Of a DNA stretch of 64,000 nucleotides, positions 33,823-42,631 are shown piece by piece (positions within the stretch are counted from its first letter, which is position 1; each line of letters opens with the position of its first letter). The DNA is taken from the NCBI RefSeq assembly GCF_014201145.1, contig NZ_JACHDP010000001.1, positions 6,696,001-6,760,000 on the forward strand. Direction: 5' to 3'. A program made the position numbers and the translations under genes. The notes beneath the pieces were generated by a model. It worked only from the letters and a program-made list of their open reading frames with translations, ran no database searches and was not told where the DNA came from. The stretch is from Micromonospora parathelypteridis. GTDB taxonomy: Bacteria; Actinomycetota; Actinomycetes; Mycobacteriales; Micromonosporaceae.

Positions 33823-35388
33823 ATGACGAACCCCTCGACGTTGTACCGCGGCGGCGTGCTGCACTGCCCCGCCGACCCGAGCGCCACCGCGCTGCTGGTG
33901 TCCGGTGGGCGGATTGCCTGGTTGGGGACCGACGGTGACGCGCCGCCGGCCGACCGGGTGGTGGACCTGGGTGGGGCGTTGGTGACGCCGGCGTTCGTCG
34001 ACGCGCACGTGCACGCCACCGACACCGGGTTGGCGTTGTCCGGGCTGGATCTGTCCGGGGTGCGCTCGGCGGGGCAGTTGTTGGACGCGGTGGCCGGGTT
34101 CGCGGCGGGTCTGCCGGGCGACGCGGTGGTGTTGGGGCACGGCTGGGACGAGTCGACCTGGCCGGATCCGACGGTGCCGGACGCGCAGGCGTTGGGTCGG
34201 GCGGCCGGTGGGCGGCGGGTGTACGTGTCGCAGGCGTCGCTGCACTCGGCGTTGGTGTCGTCGGCGTTGCTGGCGGCGTGTCCGCAGGTGGTGCAGTCGG
34301 CCGGTTACGACGTGTCCGGGTGGTTGCGGCGCGACGCGCATCATGTGGTGCGGGCGGCGGCGCAGGGGTCGGTGAGTCGTGCGCAGCGGGTCGCCGCGCA
34401 GCGGGTGGCCCTTGCCCACGCGGCGTCGCTGGGCATCGCGGCGGTGCACGAGTGCGGTGGCCCGGAGATCTCCGACGAGGAGGACTTCACCGGCCTGCTG
34501 GGCATCTCCGGTGCGGGGTTGCCGGAGGTGTACGGGTACTGGGGTGAGCTGGGTGGTGCGGCGCGGGCCCGGGAGTTGGGCGCGGTGGGCGCCGGTGGTG
34601 ACCTGTTCGCCGACGGGGCGTTGGGTTCGCGGACCGCGCACGTGTCGCAGGCGTACGGCGATGGTGACGGTTGCGGGCACGGGTACCTGACGGCCGAGCA
34701 GGTGCGTGATCATCTGCTGGACTGCGTGGCGCACGGCCTGCAGGGTGGGTTCCACGCGATCGGTGACGCCGCGATCGGCACGGTCCTCGACGGTTTCGCG
34801 GGCGCCGCGCGGACGGTGGGTGTGGAGCGTCTGCGGGCCGCCCGGCACCGGATCGAGCACGCGGAGATCATGAGCAAGCGGTTGATCGCCGGGTTCGTGG
34901 AGTACGGGGTCGTGGCGAGCATGCAGCCGGCGTTCGACCGGTTGTGGGGTGGCGCGGGCCGGATGTACGAGTCGCGGCTGGGTCTGGACCGGTCGTTGGA
35001 GTCGAACCCGATGGGCGCGATGCACGGTGTGGGCGTGGCGTTGGCGTTCGGGTCGGATTCGCCGGTGACGCCGCTGGACCCGTGGGGGTCGGTGCGGGCC
35101 GCGGCGGCGCACCACAACCCGGCGCAGCGGATGAGTGTGCGGGCGGCGTTCGCCGCGCACACCCGTGGCGGGTGGCGGGCGGTGCACCTGGACGTCGAGG
35201 GGGTCCTCGCGTTGGGTGCGCCGGCGACGTTCGCGGTGTGGTCGACGCCGGCCGGGGTGGAGCGGGGCCTGCCGGTGCTGCAGGCCGAGGACCCGGAGTT
35301 GCGGGGTCCGGACGACCCGACGCCGTTGCCGACGTGTCGGAGCCTGGTGCTGCGCGGTGAGGTCATCTATGAGGAAGGGTCATCGTGA
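33823..35388 (+). CDS. Amidohydrolase (YtcJ-like)
   Basis: The 521-residue protein is an amidohydrolase-3 type enzyme: TPAFVDAHVHATDTG (metal HxH), FADGALGSRTAHVSQAYG, FHAIGDAAIGTVLDG, HRIEHAEIMS and FGSDSPVTPLDPWGSV. YtcJ proteins are metal-dependent hydrolases of unclear natural substrate. It starts 5 bp after kdd and precedes kamD in the same direction. Its position inside a lysine pathway lacking Kce makes a pathway step, such as opening a cyclic imine or amide formed from 5-amino-3-oxohexanoate, worth considering; this is inference. Confidence 0.88.
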   Translation: MTNPSTLYRGGVLHCPADPSATALLVSGGRIAWLGTDGDAPPADRVVDLGGALVTPAFVDAHVHATDTGLALSGLDLSGVRSAGQLLDAVAGFAAGLPGDAVVLGHGWDESTWPDPTVPDAQALGRAAGGRRVYVSQASLHSALVSSALLAACPQVVQSAGYDVSGWLRRDAHHVVRAAAQGSVSRAQRVAAQRVALAHAASLGIAAVHECGGPEISDEEDFTGLLGISGAGLPEVYGYWGELGGAARARELGAVGAGGDLFADGALGSRTAHVSQAYGDGDGCGHGYLTAEQVRDHLLDCVAHGLQGGFHAIGDAAIGTVLDGFAGAARTVGVERLRAARHRIEHAEIMSKRLIAGFVEYGVVASMQPAFDRLWGGAGRMYESRLGLDRSLESNPMGAMHGVGVALAFGSDSPVTPLDPWGSVRAAAAHHNPAQRMSVRAAFAAHTRGGWRAVHLDVEGVLALGAPATFAVWSTPAGVERGLPVLQAEDPELRGPDDPTPLPTCRSLVLRGEVIYEEGSS

Positions 35389-35476
35389 GCGAGCAAAGCG
35401 AGCGAACCGGCAAGCACAGCAGCGGGGCGCTCGCGCCGACGCGGAGCGTCGGCGTGAGCGAGCGAAGCGAGCGGAC
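35385..35476. repeat. Two copies of a GAGCGAGCGAAGCGAGCG-type intergenic repeat
   Basis: Copies of a 24-bp element at 35385-35408 and 35453-35476 differ at three positions (core GAGCGAGC.AAGCGAGCG). Between them lies a 9-bp inverted repeat with loop GGA (35434-35454, arm CGCCGACGC). The first copy contains the amidohydrolase stop. The element resembles repeats I recall as frequent in Micromonospora intergenic DNA. Confidence 0.7.
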
Positions 35477-35505
35477 CATCGGGCACAGGAGCGGGTGGAT
35501 GGTCG

Positions 35506-37062
35506 ATGAGCAAGCTTGATCTTGATCCGGTGCTGGTGGCGCGGGCGCGTGAGTTGGCGCGTCGGGCCGGGCAGCCGGTGGTGGACCTGGCGCGCAGTCA
35601 CACCACGGTGTCGGTGGAGCGGGCGGTCCTGCGGCTGGCCGGCGTGACCGGCGCCGACCCGGACGGCATCCCGTGGGTCAACCGCCTCGTCGACGCGGTC
35701 GCCGCGGACGTGGGGCTGGGCCACGGAGTGGCGGTGCCGGTGTTCGACGCCCTGGTCCGCGAGGGCAGCACCGACGTGACGCTGCTGGCGCAGAAGGCCG
35801 CCGCCGGGTCGGTGCGTTTCGCCCAGCCCACCGGTCGGGCCGCCACGGCAGCCCGGTCGGCGGCGCGCAAGGCGGTCGGCGCGGGCATCCGGCGCATCGA
35901 CCGGCGGCGCGCCGAGCGGGACCGTCTCGTGAAGCGCCACGGTGACCCGGCGCAGCGGCCGTGGATCTACCTGATCGTGGCGACCGGCGACATCTACGAG
36001 GACATCCCGCAGGCGCAGGCCGCGGCGCGGGCGGGCGCGGACGTGATCGCGGTGATCCGTTCCACCGGGCAGTCGTTGCTCGACTACGTGCCGGAGGGTG
36101 CGACCCGGGAGGGGTTCGCCGGCACGTACGCCACGCAGGAGAACTTCCGGTTGATGCGCGCCGCCCTCGACGAGTCGTCGAAGGAGGTCGGGCGCTACGT
36201 GCGGTTGACCAACTACGCGTCCGGGTTGTGCATGCCGGAGATGGCGACCCTGGCGGGCCTCGAACGACTCGACATGATGTTGAACGACTCGATGTACGGG
36301 ATCCTGTTCCGCGACATCAACCCGGTGCGTACGTTCGTCGACCAGCGGTTCTCCCGGCAGGTGCACGCCCGCGCCGGGATCATCATCAACACCGGTGAGG
36401 ACAATTACCTGACCACCGCCGACGCGGTCGACGAGGCGCACACGGTGACGGTGTCGCAGCTGCTCAACGAGTACTTCGCGCACGAGGCGGGGTTGGCGGA
36501 CTGGCAGTTGGGGTTGGGGCACGCGTTCGAGATCAACCCGGAGGTGCCGGAGTCGTTCCGGTTGGAGTTGGCGCACGCGTTGCTGGCCCGGGAGTTGTTC
36601 CCCGACGCGCCGCTGAAGTGGATGCCGCCGACGAAGCACATGACCGGCGACGTGTTCCGGGGCAACCTGCTCGACGGGTTCTTCAACCTGGCGGGCGCGC
36701 TGACCGGTCAGGGCATCCTGCTGGTGGGGATGATGACCGAGGCGGTGGTGACGCCGTGGTTGTCCGACCGGGACATCGCCCTGCAGAACGTGCGGTACGT
36801 GCTGGGCGCGGCCGGTGGTCTGCACGAGGACTTCGTGCCGGCGCCCGACGGGTTCATCCGACGGCGCGCCAACCAGGTCCTCGGTGAGGCGTTGGATCTG
36901 CTGGACCGCATCGGGGAGCAGACGTTGCTCACGGCGATCGCCGAGGGCACGTTCGGGATCATGAAGCGGCCCGCGGACCGGGGTAAGGGTCTGGCCGGGG
37001 TCGCCGCGCACGAGGCGGACTACTGCAACCCGGCCACCGAGATCCTGGAGGCCGCGGCATGA
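35506..37062 (+). CDS. kamD: Lysine 5,6-aminomutase, alpha subunit
   Basis: The 518-residue subunit has the TIM-barrel layout of KamD and the family length of about 515. Blocks include RPWIYLIVATGDIYEDIPQAQAAARAGADVIAVIRSTGQSLLDYVPEGAT, IIINTGEDNYLTTADAVDEAHTV and KWMPPTKHMTGDVFRGNLLDGFF. With KamE it binds adenosylcobalamin and PLP and moves the terminal amino group of beta-lysine to give 3,5-diaminohexanoate. D-ornithine aminomutase (OraE) is a relative, but the alpha/beta split and the kdd/kal neighbours indicate lysine. It overlaps kamE by ATGA. Confidence 0.92.
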   Translation: MSKLDLDPVLVARARELARRAGQPVVDLARSHTTVSVERAVLRLAGVTGADPDGIPWVNRLVDAVAADVGLGHGVAVPVFDALVREGSTDVTLLAQKAAAGSVRFAQPTGRAATAARSAARKAVGAGIRRIDRRRAERDRLVKRHGDPAQRPWIYLIVATGDIYEDIPQAQAAARAGADVIAVIRSTGQSLLDYVPEGATREGFAGTYATQENFRLMRAALDESSKEVGRYVRLTNYASGLCMPEMATLAGLERLDMMLNDSMYGILFRDINPVRTFVDQRFSRQVHARAGIIINTGEDNYLTTADAVDEAHTVTVSQLLNEYFAHEAGLADWQLGLGHAFEINPEVPESFRLELAHALLARELFPDAPLKWMPPTKHMTGDVFRGNLLDGFFNLAGALTGQGILLVGMMTEAVVTPWLSDRDIALQNVRYVLGAAGGLHEDFVPAPDGFIRRRANQVLGEALDLLDRIGEQTLLTAIAEGTFGIMKRPADRGKGLAGVAAHEADYCNPATEILEAAA

Positions 37063-37808
37063 GCGGGGCGATCGTGCGCCCGTACGGGGACACCACCGGC
37101 GACGGGATGGTGCAGGTGTCGTTCACCCTGCCGGTGACCCACGACAAGCGGGCCGAGGGCGCGGCGGTGCAGTTGGCCAACCGGATGGGCATCGACCCGG
37201 CGATGGTGGTGCACGCCAAGCCGATGGGTGACGGGTTCACCTTCTTCGTCGTCTACGGGCGGGTCAACCACCTGGTCGACCTGAACGCGGTGCAGGTGGT
37301 GGAACGGGACTTCGCGCTGCTGTCGGCGAAGGACGTCAACACGGTGATCAAGCAGCGGCTGCGGCGCAAGCTGTCCGTGGTCGGGGCGTGCATCGGCACC
37401 GACGCGCACACCGTGGGCATCGACGCGATCCTCAACGTCAAGGGCATCGCGGGGGAGAAGGGCCTGGAGTACTACCGGGAACTGAAGGTCACCAACATGG
37501 GTGCGCAGGTCAGCGTGCCGGAGCTGGTGGAGACCGCCCGGGTGGAGAAGGCCGACGCGGTGCTCGTGTCGCAGGTGGTCACCCAACGCGACGCGCACCT
37601 GCACAACACCCGGGAGATGTCCGCCGCGTTCCGGGAGGCGTTGCCGGCAGGTCAGCGGCCGTTGCTGATCGTCGGCGGCCCCCGTTTCGACGAGACGATG
37701 ACCGACGAGTTGGGCGTGGACCGCATCTTCGGTCGCGGCACCACGCCCGGCGAGGTGGCCAGCTACCTCGTGCACGCCCTGATCACGCAGCGGAAGGCGA
37801 CGCCATGA
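37059..37808 (+). CDS. kamE: Lysine 5,6-aminomutase, beta subunit
   Basis: The 249-residue subunit carries the cobalamin-binding motif DAHTVG at residues 115-120, with His117 as lower cobalt ligand, in a Rossmann-like domain. Eleven residues later, Lys128 aligns with the PLP Schiff-base lysine (Lys144) of the Clostridium sticklandii enzyme. The N-terminal ~90 residues form the dimerisation region (MSGAIVRPYGDTTGDGMVQVSFTLP). It is coupled to kamD and kal by ATGA overlaps on both sides. Confidence 0.93.
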   Translation: MSGAIVRPYGDTTGDGMVQVSFTLPVTHDKRAEGAAVQLANRMGIDPAMVVHAKPMGDGFTFFVVYGRVNHLVDLNAVQVVERDFALLSAKDVNTVIKQRLRRKLSVVGACIGTDAHTVGIDAILNVKGIAGEKGLEYYRELKVTNMGAQVSVPELVETARVEKADAVLVSQVVTQRDAHLHNTREMSAAFREALPAGQRPLLIVGGPRFDETMTDELGVDRIFGRGTTPGEVASYLVHALITQRKATP

Positions 37809-38212
37809 CCGACTCCAGGCTCGGAGTGTCCGTCACACACCGGCGGTATGTGCCGTACTCGCACGCCCACTACGCCGGGAACCTCGTCGACGGGGCGTAC
37901 GCCCTCGGACTGTTCGGCGACGTCGCCACCGAGGTGTGCATCCGCACCGACGGTGACGAGGGCCTGTTCGCCGGGTACTCCGACGTGCGGTTCCACGCGC
38001 CCATCCGCGCCGGTGACGTGGTGCAGGTGAGCGCGCAGGTGTCCCGGGTCGGCACCCGCAGCCGCACCCTGGAGCTGAGCTGCGCGGTGGTGTGCCGGGG
38101 CCGCCCGGACCGCTCCGAGTCCGCCGCCGAGGTCCTCGACCCGCCGATCGTGGCGGTCACCGCGACCGGGACCGTGGTCGTTCCCGCCGCAGGTGTGAGT
38201 CGCGAGGAGTGA
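37805..38212 (+). CDS. kal: 3-aminobutyryl-CoA ammonia-lyase
   Basis: The 135-residue hotdog-fold protein matches Kal of lysine fermenters: VSVTHRRYVPYSHAHYAGNLVDGAYALGLFGDVATEVCIRTDGDEGLF. It removes ammonia from 3-aminobutyryl-CoA to give crotonyl-CoA, the last dedicated step of the route. It overlaps kamE by ATGA. The presence of kal implies that 3-aminobutyryl-CoA is made, although no kce gene is seen here. The last ~15 residues are Val/Ala-rich and probably disordered. Confidence 0.9.
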   Translation: MTDSRLGVSVTHRRYVPYSHAHYAGNLVDGAYALGLFGDVATEVCIRTDGDEGLFAGYSDVRFHAPIRAGDVVQVSAQVSRVGTRSRTLELSCAVVCRGRPDRSESAAEVLDPPIVAVTATGTVVVPAAGVSREE

Positions 38213-38240
38213 GCCCCGCAGTCGTGAACAGGGGAGGCCG

Positions 38241-39578
38241 GTGAGCCTGGCGGTCTGCGCGGACGTCGGGTCCACGTACACCAAGGTCGCGGTGGTGGAC
38301 CTTGCCGCTGGTGTGCTGGTGGGCGCGGCGGCCGCGCCCACCACGGTGGGAACCGACGTGCTGCACGGCCTGGACACCGCGGTCGCGGCGGCCACCGTCG
38401 GGCTCGGTGTGCGCGACGTGCCCTGGTACGTGTGCTCGTCGGCCGGCGGTGGGCTGCGGCTGGCCGTGATCGGCTACGAGCTGCTGGTCACCGCGCAGGC
38501 GGGCCGGCGGGTCGGGTTGTCCGCCGGCGCGCACGTGGTGCACGTGGCCGCGGGCCGGCTCGGTGCGGCGGACCTGACGGCGTTGCGGGCGGCCCGACCG
38601 GACGTGGTGCTGCTGGTCGGCGGCACCGACGGCGGCGACGCCGACACGATCACCCACAACGCCACCCGCCTGGCCCGCGCCCGGTGGCGCAAACCCGTGG
38701 TGTACGCGGGCAACGCCGACGTGCGCGCACCGCTGACCAGGCTGTTACAGGACGCCGGGGTGCCGGTCACCGACGCGGAGAACGTCCTGCCGCGCATCGG
38801 GGTGCTCGCCCCCGCGTCGGCGCGGGCGGCGATCCGCGCGGTGTTCCTGCGTCACGTCATCGGCGGTAAACGACTGTCGAAGGGCACCCGGTTCGCGCGG
38901 CTGGTGCGGGCCGCCACCCCCGACGTGGTCCTCACCGGTGTGGAGGTGCTCGCCGACACCATCGGCGGTGACCTCGCCGTGGTCGACGTGGGTGGCGCCA
39001 CCACCGACGTGTACTCGGTGCTCACCCCCGACGAACGGGCCACCGGGCCCGCTCGGGAGGTCACCGGCAGCCTGTGGCGGGCCCGCACCGTGGAAGGTGA
39101 CCTGGGCATGCGGTGGAGCGCCCCCGGAGTCGTACGTGCCGCCGCCGAGGAGCGGCTGCTCGCCACCGGTGAAGCCGACGACCTGACCGCCGCCGCGGCA
39201 CGCCGGGCCGCCGATCCGGCGTTCCTGGCCGTCGACGACGTCGAACGGGCCGTGGACGCCCGCATCGCCACCCTCGCCGCCACGGTGGCGTTGCGGCGCC
39301 ACGCCCGGGGCGCCGCCACGGGTGAGCGGGCCGGGCGGGACCTGCGCGACGTGCGGCTGCTGGTGGGTTCCGGTGGGGTGCTGCGGCACGCCCCGACGGA
39401 CGCGTCCGAGCAGGTGTTGACGGCGGTCCTCACCGACCACGCCGGAGGGTGGGCGTTACCGCGCGCCGCCGCCGCCGTGGTCGACGCCGACTACGTGCTG
39501 GCCGCCGGAGGGCTGCTCGCCGAGGAGCACCGGGCGGCGGCGGGGGCGCTGCTGCGCCACCATCTGCGCACGCATTGA
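38241..39578 (+). CDS. GlmL/MutL-type ASKHA reactivase for the aminomutase
   Basis: The 445-residue protein starts CADVGSTYTKVAVVDL, the ASKHA phosphate-1 motif. It has LLVGGTDGGDADTITHNA and VVDVGGATTDVYSVLT as further actin-like ATPase blocks, and ends with a family-type VLAAGGLLAEEHR. GlmL/MutL-family proteins sit beside adenosylcobalamin-dependent mutases (glutamate, ornithine and lysine) and are proposed to exchange damaged cobalamin. Its position right after kal makes service to KamDE likely. It is the last gene of the operon; 480 bp of non-coding sequence follow. Confidence 0.88.
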   Translation: MSLAVCADVGSTYTKVAVVDLAAGVLVGAAAAPTTVGTDVLHGLDTAVAAATVGLGVRDVPWYVCSSAGGGLRLAVIGYELLVTAQAGRRVGLSAGAHVVHVAAGRLGAADLTALRAARPDVVLLVGGTDGGDADTITHNATRLARARWRKPVVYAGNADVRAPLTRLLQDAGVPVTDAENVLPRIGVLAPASARAAIRAVFLRHVIGGKRLSKGTRFARLVRAATPDVVLTGVEVLADTIGGDLAVVDVGGATTDVYSVLTPDERATGPAREVTGSLWRARTVEGDLGMRWSAPGVVRAAAEERLLATGEADDLTAAAARRAADPAFLAVDDVERAVDARIATLAATVALRRHARGAATGERAGRDLRDVRLLVGSGGVLRHAPTDASEQVLTAVLTDHAGGWALPRAAAAVVDADYVLAAGGLLAEEHRAAAGALLRHHLRTH

Positions 39579-40058
39579 GACTCGCCGACCCGACACGCCG
39601 TGTCGCAACACACGACAGGCCGGGGGTGGGTTGACAACCGACGGGGGTCGGCACGTACCGTCTTTGAGTCCTACCACGGGAAGCGGCTGTTGTTCGCTTC
39701 GTCCCTTCGTCCGCTGGCCGAGCGACATTTTTCAGCGTCACAGTCGCGGCGGCCAGGTCCAGCGGGCGGGGGTCGGCGGGGCGGCGCGAACCGGCCGCGG
39801 TTACCGGTGTACGGGCAGGGTGAGGTGCACGGCCAGTAGACAACGGCCCGGCGGGGGCAGCCAGTCCACGTCCGGTCGGTCCGAAGGTCGTCGTGCCCCA
39901 TCCTCGCCACACCGGCCGGGAAGGGCCTGGGAGCATCGGGGCGCGGCGTCAGCCGCGCCCCGATTTCATGCCCGAAGGGCGGTCCGTACCCGGGTGGCCC
40001 GATGCGGTCGGCACGCCCACCAGCCAGGTAGCCTTCGCCCCGTGATCGAGGTGAAGCG
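39579..40058 (+). ncRNA. 480-bp intergenic region with a possible ~300-nt non-coding transcript
   Basis: This is the only gap over 300 bp. It has no convincing ORF on either strand. TTGACA at 39631-39636 and TACCGT at 39656-39661 (19-bp spacer) could form a plus-strand promoter. A perfect terminator-like hairpin lies at 39935-39964. Between them would be a transcript of about 300 nt. A run of five Ts at 39728-39732 stands out. A short GTG frame (VIEVKR, 40042-40062) ends across the lnt start. The RNA is inferred from signals only. Confidence 0.35.
39935..39964 (+). terminator. Perfect 13-bp hairpin upstream of lnt
   Basis: ATCGGGGCGCGGC (39935-39947) pairs exactly with 39952-39964 around loop GTCA and is followed by TTC. 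It lies about 95 bp before lnt and 370 bp after the reactivase gene, so it would end either that long transcript or a separate small RNA. Confidence 0.7.
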
Positions 40059-41720
40059 GTGACGACCCTGGACCGGGATGAGGCCCTTACCCCGGCAACG
40101 CTGCCCCGGCCGGCCGGCACCGGCCGGCCGCTGCCGCTGACCCTCGCCGCGCCCCTGGCCGTGGCCGCCGGGCTGGCCCTGCTGGTGGCGTTCCCCCCGT
40201 ACGGCGTGTGGCCCCTCGCGCCGGTCGGAGTGGCGATGCTGGCCGCCGCCGCACACCGGCGTCGGTTGCGCGCCGGCGCCGGCCTGGGCTTCCTCACCGG
40301 GGTGGCGTTCTTCGCCCCACTGCTGGCCTGGACGAACCTGCACACCGGTTACCTGCCGTGGGTGCTGCTGTCGCTGCTGCAGGCCGGTTACCTGGCGCTG
40401 CTCGGCGCGGCCACCGCCTGGGTGTCACCGCTGGCCGACCGCAGCCGCTGGGCGTGGCCGGCGCTGACCGGGCTGCTCTGGGTGGGGCAGGAGGCGCTGC
40501 GCGACCGCACCCCGTTCGGAGGGTTCCCGTGGGGGCGGCTGGCGTTCAGCCAGGACAACTCCCCGCTGCTGCGCCTGGCCTCCCTGGGCGGTGCGCCGCT
40601 GGTGAGCTTCGCGGTGGCGCTCGTCGGCGGGTTGCTGGTCACCGCCGCCTGGCGGGGCTGGGCCGCCGCCCGCCGCACCCCCCAGGACGACGCGTCACAC
40701 CCTGGCGGCCCGCAGGGTGACACAACCCGGCGGTGGGCGCCGGTGGCCGTACCGGCCGTCGTGGCGGTCGCGCTGACCGCCGGGAGTCTGCTGGTGCCGG
40801 TCGCCACCGCGGGATCGGGCGCCACCGTCACCGTGGCCATCGTGCAGGGCAACGTGCCACGGCTGGGCCTGGACTTCAACGCCCAACGGCAGGCGGTGCT
40901 CAACAACCACGTCGACGCCACCATCGAGTTGGCCGCCCGGGTCGCCGCCGGGCAGGAACGCCAACCCGACCTGGTGGTGTGGCCGGAGAACTCCAGCGAC
41001 ATCGACCCGCTGCGCAACCCCGAGGCCGGGGCGCGGATCTCCCAGGCCGCCGACACCGTGCGCGCGCCGATCCTCGTCGGCGCGGTGCTGCTCGGCCCCG
41101 GCCCCGGGCAGGTCCGCAACGCGGGCATCCTGTGGCGGCCCGGCACCGGCGCCGACATGAGTCAGCTGTACACGAAACGCCACCCGGTGCCGTTCGCCGA
41201 GTACGTGCCGCTGCGCGACATCGCCCGGAAGGTCAGCAAGCAGGTCGACCTGATCCGCAGCGACTTCGTGGGCGGAAGCACCCCGGGCGTGGTACGCGCC
41301 GGCCCAGCCGTGCTCGGTGACGTGATCTGCTTCGAGGTCGCCTACGACGGCCTGGTCCGCGACACCGTCATCGGCGGCGCGCAACTGCTGGTGGTGCAGA
41401 CCAACAACGCCACCTTCGACGTGGCGGAGGCCCGCCAGCAGATGGCCATGGTGCGGCTGCGGGCCGTGGAGCACGGCCGACCGGCGTTGATGGCCTCCAC
41501 GGTCGGCGTGTCCGGGTTCGTCGCACCCGACGGGCGGGTAAGCGATGGCACCGGGTTCAACACCCGGGAGGTCGTGGTGCGGCAGTTGCGGCTCGACGAC
41601 GGACGTACCCTCGCCACCCGCCTCGCCTGGTGGCCGGAGGTGACGCTCGCCGCGCTGGCCGTGGCGGCCCTGGTCGGCGCGGCGGTGCTGCGCCGGCGGC
41701 AGCGGGTCATGCCCGGATAG
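40059..41720 (+). CDS. lnt: Apolipoprotein N-acyltransferase
   Basis: The 553-residue membrane protein has N-terminal hydrophobic helices and a C-terminal carbon-nitrogen-hydrolase domain with the Glu310 (VVWPENSSD), Lys373 (YTKRHPVPFAEYVP) and Cys424 (GDVICFEVAYD) triad. Lnt adds the third fatty acid to the N-terminal cysteine of lipoproteins using phospholipid as donor. It is followed after 34 bp by the polyprenol-phosphate-mannose synthase gene. In Mycobacterium tuberculosis both activities are fused in Ppm1; here they are separate neighbours. Confidence 0.93.
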   Translation: MTTLDRDEALTPATLPRPAGTGRPLPLTLAAPLAVAAGLALLVAFPPYGVWPLAPVGVAMLAAAAHRRRLRAGAGLGFLTGVAFFAPLLAWTNLHTGYLPWVLLSLLQAGYLALLGAATAWVSPLADRSRWAWPALTGLLWVGQEALRDRTPFGGFPWGRLAFSQDNSPLLRLASLGGAPLVSFAVALVGGLLVTAAWRGWAAARRTPQDDASHPGGPQGDTTRRWAPVAVPAVVAVALTAGSLLVPVATAGSGATVTVAIVQGNVPRLGLDFNAQRQAVLNNHVDATIELAARVAAGQERQPDLVVWPENSSDIDPLRNPEAGARISQAADTVRAPILVGAVLLGPGPGQVRNAGILWRPGTGADMSQLYTKRHPVPFAEYVPLRDIARKVSKQVDLIRSDFVGGSTPGVVRAGPAVLGDVICFEVAYDGLVRDTVIGGAQLLVVQTNNATFDVAEARQQMAMVRLRAVEHGRPALMASTVGVSGFVAPDGRVSDGTGFNTREVVVRQLRLDDGRTLATRLAWWPEVTLAALAVAALVGAAVLRRRQRVMPG

Positions 41721-41754
41721 CAACAGCCGGTACGCCGGCGGGAGCGGAGGAACC

Positions 41755-42564
41755 GTGATCCAGGCGACCGATACGATCCGACGCCCGGACGAGGTGCCCG
41801 GGGTGGGCCGGGTGCTGGTGGTGATCCCCACCTACAACGAGGCCGACAACATCGCCGCGATCGTGGGACGGGTCCGGCGCGCCGCCCCGGCGGTGCAGAT
41901 CCTCATCGCCGACGACAACAGCCCCGACGGCACCGGTGCCATCGCCGACGCCCTGGCCGACGGCGACGCGCACGTGCAGGTGCTGCACCGTCAGGGCAAG
42001 CAGGGCCTCGGAGCCGCGTACCTGGCCGGGTTCGGTTGGGCGCGCGAGCGTGGCTACCACGCGGTCGTGGAGATGGACGCCGACGGCTCACACGCGCCGG
42101 AGGACCTGCCGGCGTTGCTGGACGCCGCCCGGGACGCCGACGTGGTGATCGGGTCGCGGTGGACCAGCGGTGCGCAGGTGGTCAACTGGCCGCTGCGGCG
42201 GCTGCTGCTGTCACGCGGCGGCAACCTGTACGCCCGTCTCGCCCTGGGTATGCCCGTCTCGGACGCCACCGGCGGCTACCGGGTGTACCGGATCAGCGCG
42301 TTGGACGCCATCGACCTGGGGTCGGTGACGTCGCAGGGCTACTCGTTCCAGGTGGAGTTGTCCCGGCTGGCGCACCGCGCCGGGGTGCGCATCGTGGAGG
42401 TGCCGATCACCTTCGCCGAACGGGAACACGGGGACAGCAAGATGAGCCCCCGGATCGTGGCCGAGGCGCTGTGGCGGATCACCGCCTGGGGGGTGCAGGA
42501 CCGGCGGCAGGCGGTACGCCGTGGCCTGCACGGCACCCCCACGGGTCAGGCGCGGTGGCCGTGA
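41755..42564 (+). CDS. Polyprenol monophosphomannose synthase
   Basis: The 269-residue GT2 enzyme has VLVVIPTYNEADNIAAIV at the start, LIADDNSPDGTG, the VVEMDADGSHAPEDLPALL metal-binding block (DAD) and VEVPITFAEREHGDSKMS near the C-terminus. It lacks C-terminal membrane helices, as in soluble DPM1/Ppm1-D2 proteins. It transfers mannose from GDP-mannose to polyprenyl phosphate for lipoglycan and protein mannosylation. It starts at GTG 41755. Pairing with lnt mirrors the two domains of mycobacterial Ppm1. Confidence 0.92.
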   Translation: MIQATDTIRRPDEVPGVGRVLVVIPTYNEADNIAAIVGRVRRAAPAVQILIADDNSPDGTGAIADALADGDAHVQVLHRQGKQGLGAAYLAGFGWARERGYHAVVEMDADGSHAPEDLPALLDAARDADVVIGSRWTSGAQVVNWPLRRLLLSRGGNLYARLALGMPVSDATGGYRVYRISALDAIDLGSVTSQGYSFQVELSRLAHRAGVRIVEVPITFAEREHGDSKMSPRIVAEALWRITAWGVQDRRQAVRRGLHGTPTGQARWP

Positions 42565-42631
42565 GCGCGGCCGTGTCATGCTGGATGAGCGGGACACGCC
42601 CATGGTGTCGCGGGAATGGCGATGAGGTGAG

